From the NCBI RefSeq assembly GCF_963678635.1, contig NC_087064.1, positions 74,830,213-74,855,212 of the forward strand: 25,000 bases of DNA. Reading direction: 5' to 3'. Source of the stretch: Symsagittifera roscoffensis. Its lineage: Eukaryota > Xenacoelomorpha > Acoela > Convolutidae. Under the pieces are notes generated by a model. It had not been told where the DNA came from and ran no database searches. It was given only the letters and a program-made list of their open reading frames with translations. Below are positions 22,704 to 25,000 of the stretch, in pieces (the stretch's first letter is position 1; every line of letters starts with the position of its first letter). The position numbers and the translations under genes are program-made.

Positions 22704-23222
22704 TCGAAACAAAAATAACAATTTAGTGATTCATATAATTAACCAGGACCAATAATTAGGACCCCAAAAATTAGAATTGGAAAGAATTTTTTATCGTGTC
22801 CTTTGTTGTTAAGCTTAGCCTAGCAAGATCCTAAGTAGGGGGTGTTCTGCTTTTTGTGTGGAAAATTTCTTTCGTTGACAAAATCCTAAAGTGAAGGTCC
22901 TACAAAAAATTAAGGACCCCTTCCCTAGGGTTTTGCTTTAGGTGAGACCCCCCCCCCCCCCCCCTTAGGAAGGACCCCCCTTAGGATCCGGGACACGAGA
23001 CAATACTACTTTTACCCGTAAAAATGATGAACCTCGTTTGTTGATTTCTCAGCCAGTTTTAACATTACATTTTTTTGAAAATTTTTCTGACCAGCTGAGA
23101 TTGATCTAAAATTAATTTAGTATAAAGGCTAATTTAGAGATTAACCCATTGGACAACTTGCAACACCAGCTTTGTTATGAAAAGTCCGCCTATTGTCACC
23201 CGTAGATGAAACTTGTCATCTG
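22704..23222. other. Unshared stretch with poly-C tract
   Basis: About 520 bp with no match elsewhere in the window. It contains AGGACC/GGACCCC words, a 17-base C run (22948-22964), a 6-base C run (22975-22980) with TTAGGA after each, and AT-rich sequence up to CTTGTCATCTG, where block E copy 2 begins. Compared with the first round (C directly followed by E) it looks like an insertion between C and E. No gene recognised. Confidence 0.7.
22948..22964 (+). repeat. Homopolymeric C tract (17 nt)
   Basis: Seventeen consecutive C, then TTAGGAAGGA and six more C. The opposite strand is G-rich and could form G-quadruplex structure. Homopolymer length is also where sequencing error is most likely. 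Confidence 0.9.
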
Positions 23223-23534
23223 TCTTCTGTTGATCAATTGATTAATGGCAACTTTAAGCCCTATCACCAATACGCCCTCGGTCTCTCTGGTATCCATGGT
23301 CTTGTCAGAATTAGTAATGTTCAGATCCTGATTACTTTGATGTATCAGCCTGGCTAGCTTTCAACCCTGTTTCGACAACATGCCGGCGAGTCATTAATTG
23401 AAGCCTTCCCATTAATCGAAGCCTTCCCATTAATCGAAGCCTTCCAATGGCCACTTTTGCTCTAGTCCCAAAAAAAGCTGAGCCTGAGTGCTATATTTAA
23501 GCCAATTTAGACCTAAATATCAACTGATTTGCTA
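23223..23534. repeat. Block E, copy 2 (312 bp)
   Basis: Identical to 14821-15132 except for T in place of C in AGAATTAG (near 23311). The left flank is the unshared poly-C stretch and the right flank is the TAAG array, both different from copy 1. The 18-bp triplicate is at 23392-23445. Confidence 0.93.
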
Positions 23535-23632
23535 GTAAGTGAGTAAGTGAATAGGTAAGTAAGTAAGTAAGTAAGTAAATAAGTCAGTAAAGAAGTAAGT
23601 AAGTAAGTAAGTAAGTAAGTAGGTAAGTAAGA

Positions 23633-23668
<36 letters not shown>

Positions 23669-23669
23669 T

Positions 23670-23760
<91 letters not shown>

Positions 23761-23961
23761 GAGTTGGTGATTTGATAAAGTAAATGAAAGTAAGATGAAG
23801 TGAGGCAAATTAAAGAAAGGCAAAGTAAAGAGAGAACGCATAATGCAGTGAAAACATCAAAGTAATTTTGATTAGTTGGTGTTGAGTAAAGTTGAATCAT
23901 GTAAAAAAAAGAAATGACTAAAGTAAAAGAAGTTAAGTTAGGCAAAGTAAAGTGATGTATG
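23535..23961 (-). repeat. Right-arm copy 3: short TAAG array plus arm end
   Basis: Begins GTAAGTGAGTAAGTGAATAG, equivalent to about 19499 in copy 2. It carries a TAAG array of only about 230 bp (to 23762), then the arm end (GTGATTTGATAAAGTAAATG, GCAGTGAAAACATCAAA, AGTAAAGTTGAATCATGTAA) up to GTAAAGTGATGTATG. Everything inside the array in the other copies is missing. The minus-strand 137-codon frame over it is repeat-derived. Confidence 0.93.
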
Positions 23962-25000
23962 CTTGTTGTTTTGTCTGTCTGTATGTATCCAAGTAATTTT
24001 GTATGTTTTTTATCAATCTATGCAAAACGTATGTTTGTTCGTATGTAAGTAAAATGTGTTTGGTAAGTTATTTTTAAATTTTAAATAAGTATGAAATTAG
24101 GTATATTAAAGAAAAGTAATGTAGAGTAAAAATAACTAAAGTACAATAAATCAAAGCACGACAGTAATCAAGCAAAAAGGAAAAAACGCAAAGTGAAAAG
24201 AGGTTGAATCAAAAAAAATAAAAAGTAAAATTTAAAAGTTAGGTAGAGTAAGTAAACTAAGTGAGGAAGTAGTTGAACAAAAAAAAAGTAAAGTATATGT
24301 CAGCCAAAAATTAAGTAAAAAAATAAATCATTTGATAAATGATAAACCGCCCAACCAGAAAGTCAGCGAGTATTCCATGAATAATTGAACGGCTCAATTG
24401 AACCCTATCCAAACCGTGAAACCGTTCTAAAGGCCATAAATTAGAAAGAGCCTGCTGAAAAGTTCTCTCAAAGTATCAGTTATTTAGGTATCAAAATCCA
24501 AAATATTATTCTGGCAGAGGGCTAATTAAGTTTATTCGAGATCGATTGTTTGTAGACTTATGATGGTGTGCACATGGCAGAGCTGAAGACTGCCAGTGTT
24601 CAAAAGTAAAGTGCATAACATTGTGCAGGTAAATTATTCAATGATAGACTTTTGGTTTTTCAAGTTATTGAAAAGACAGAAAACTATTCCATTCGAATGT
24701 CCCAGAAAACTGTGGTTATAGTTCTCGGGCAACATATAACAGTACGTTGGACATTCTTGATAAGTTCATGTTTAAATCTGGCTGCATCGTGCAAAAAAGC
24801 GTGCAATCATAAAAACTTGGACTCGTTCAAAATTTTTTCCAAGGAATCGTTTTCATACCAATTAAGCCGCCGTAAGATCTCAACTTAATTGAAACGTCAC
24901 AAATAAGGTTATTAGAAGTAACAAAGAATGAGAAAAAGCCAGAAAAGGTTTCTTCGGTTAGAACTGTCATAATAAGTTTGTTTTAAGGACGCATAAATTT
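23962..25000. repeat. Block D, copy 2 (cut by window end)
   Basis: Continues right-arm copy 3 exactly as D copy 1 continues copy 2, starting CTTGTTGTTTTGTCTGTCTG and still matching at the last base. Differences include small indels in A-runs and substitutions such as GTGCATAACATTG for GTGCATAAGATTG. It contains the shortened 78-codon frame 24652-24888. Confidence 0.92.

Overview
This window looks like repeat-dominated, AT-rich intergenic DNA of a eukaryote, most likely an invertebrate animal. It has thousands of bases of tetranucleotide microsatellite, several minisatellites, dispersed and tandem duplications, and one decayed Gag pseudogene of LTR-retrotransposon type. From memory, the Gag fragments resemble Gag-like proteins common in coral and sea anemone genomes, so a cnidarian host is my best guess; no search was run. 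I see no intact protein gene, no tRNA or rRNA, no bacterial operon structure and no CRISPR array.

The dominant structure is a very large imperfect palindrome. The left arm (about 2358-8635) and right arm (about 8660-14234) are reverse complements, with only about 24 nt between them. From outside to inside, each arm holds a short AT-rich end, a (CTTA)n or (TAAG)n array, an AT-rich block, a GATG/CATC minisatellite with a 200-bp higher-order period, about 1 kb of plain AT-rich sequence, a 'unit A' repeat, and a tandem ~220-bp 'B' repeat running into the hairpin centre. The arms differ by many substitutions and several indels, so this is an old structure and not a simple chimeric read.

The symmetry continues outside the palindrome. 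On the left (1-2357) there is a partial copy of the left arm in the same orientation, carrying two tandem copies of unit A. On the right (18353-20601 and 23535-23961) there are two partial copies of the right arm's outer part, in right-arm orientation. The overall order is left-partial, left arm, centre, right arm, right-partial 2, right-partial 3.

Between and after the right-arm copies lies a second duplicated system. Block C (14259-14820) is followed by a 312-bp block E (14821-15132), the gag pseudogene (minus strand, about 15499-17526), a 21-bp-type minisatellite (17657-18352), right-arm copy 2 and block D (20602-21650 or further). The order then restarts at 21765: C (with an internal 385-bp tandem duplication), a 520-bp unshared stretch with a 17-C tract, E, a TAAG array and D, running off the end of the window. 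The second round lacks the gag-minisatellite portion. The two E copies differ at a single base in 312, whereas the C and D copies beside them differ at many sites; E therefore has a separate, younger history or has been converted or constrained.

No genes cooperate here. The interest lies in how the repeats are assembled: a foldback-like giant inverted repeat, its satellite-like copies, and small recently moved or templated blocks (E and an 87-bp copy inside the left arm).
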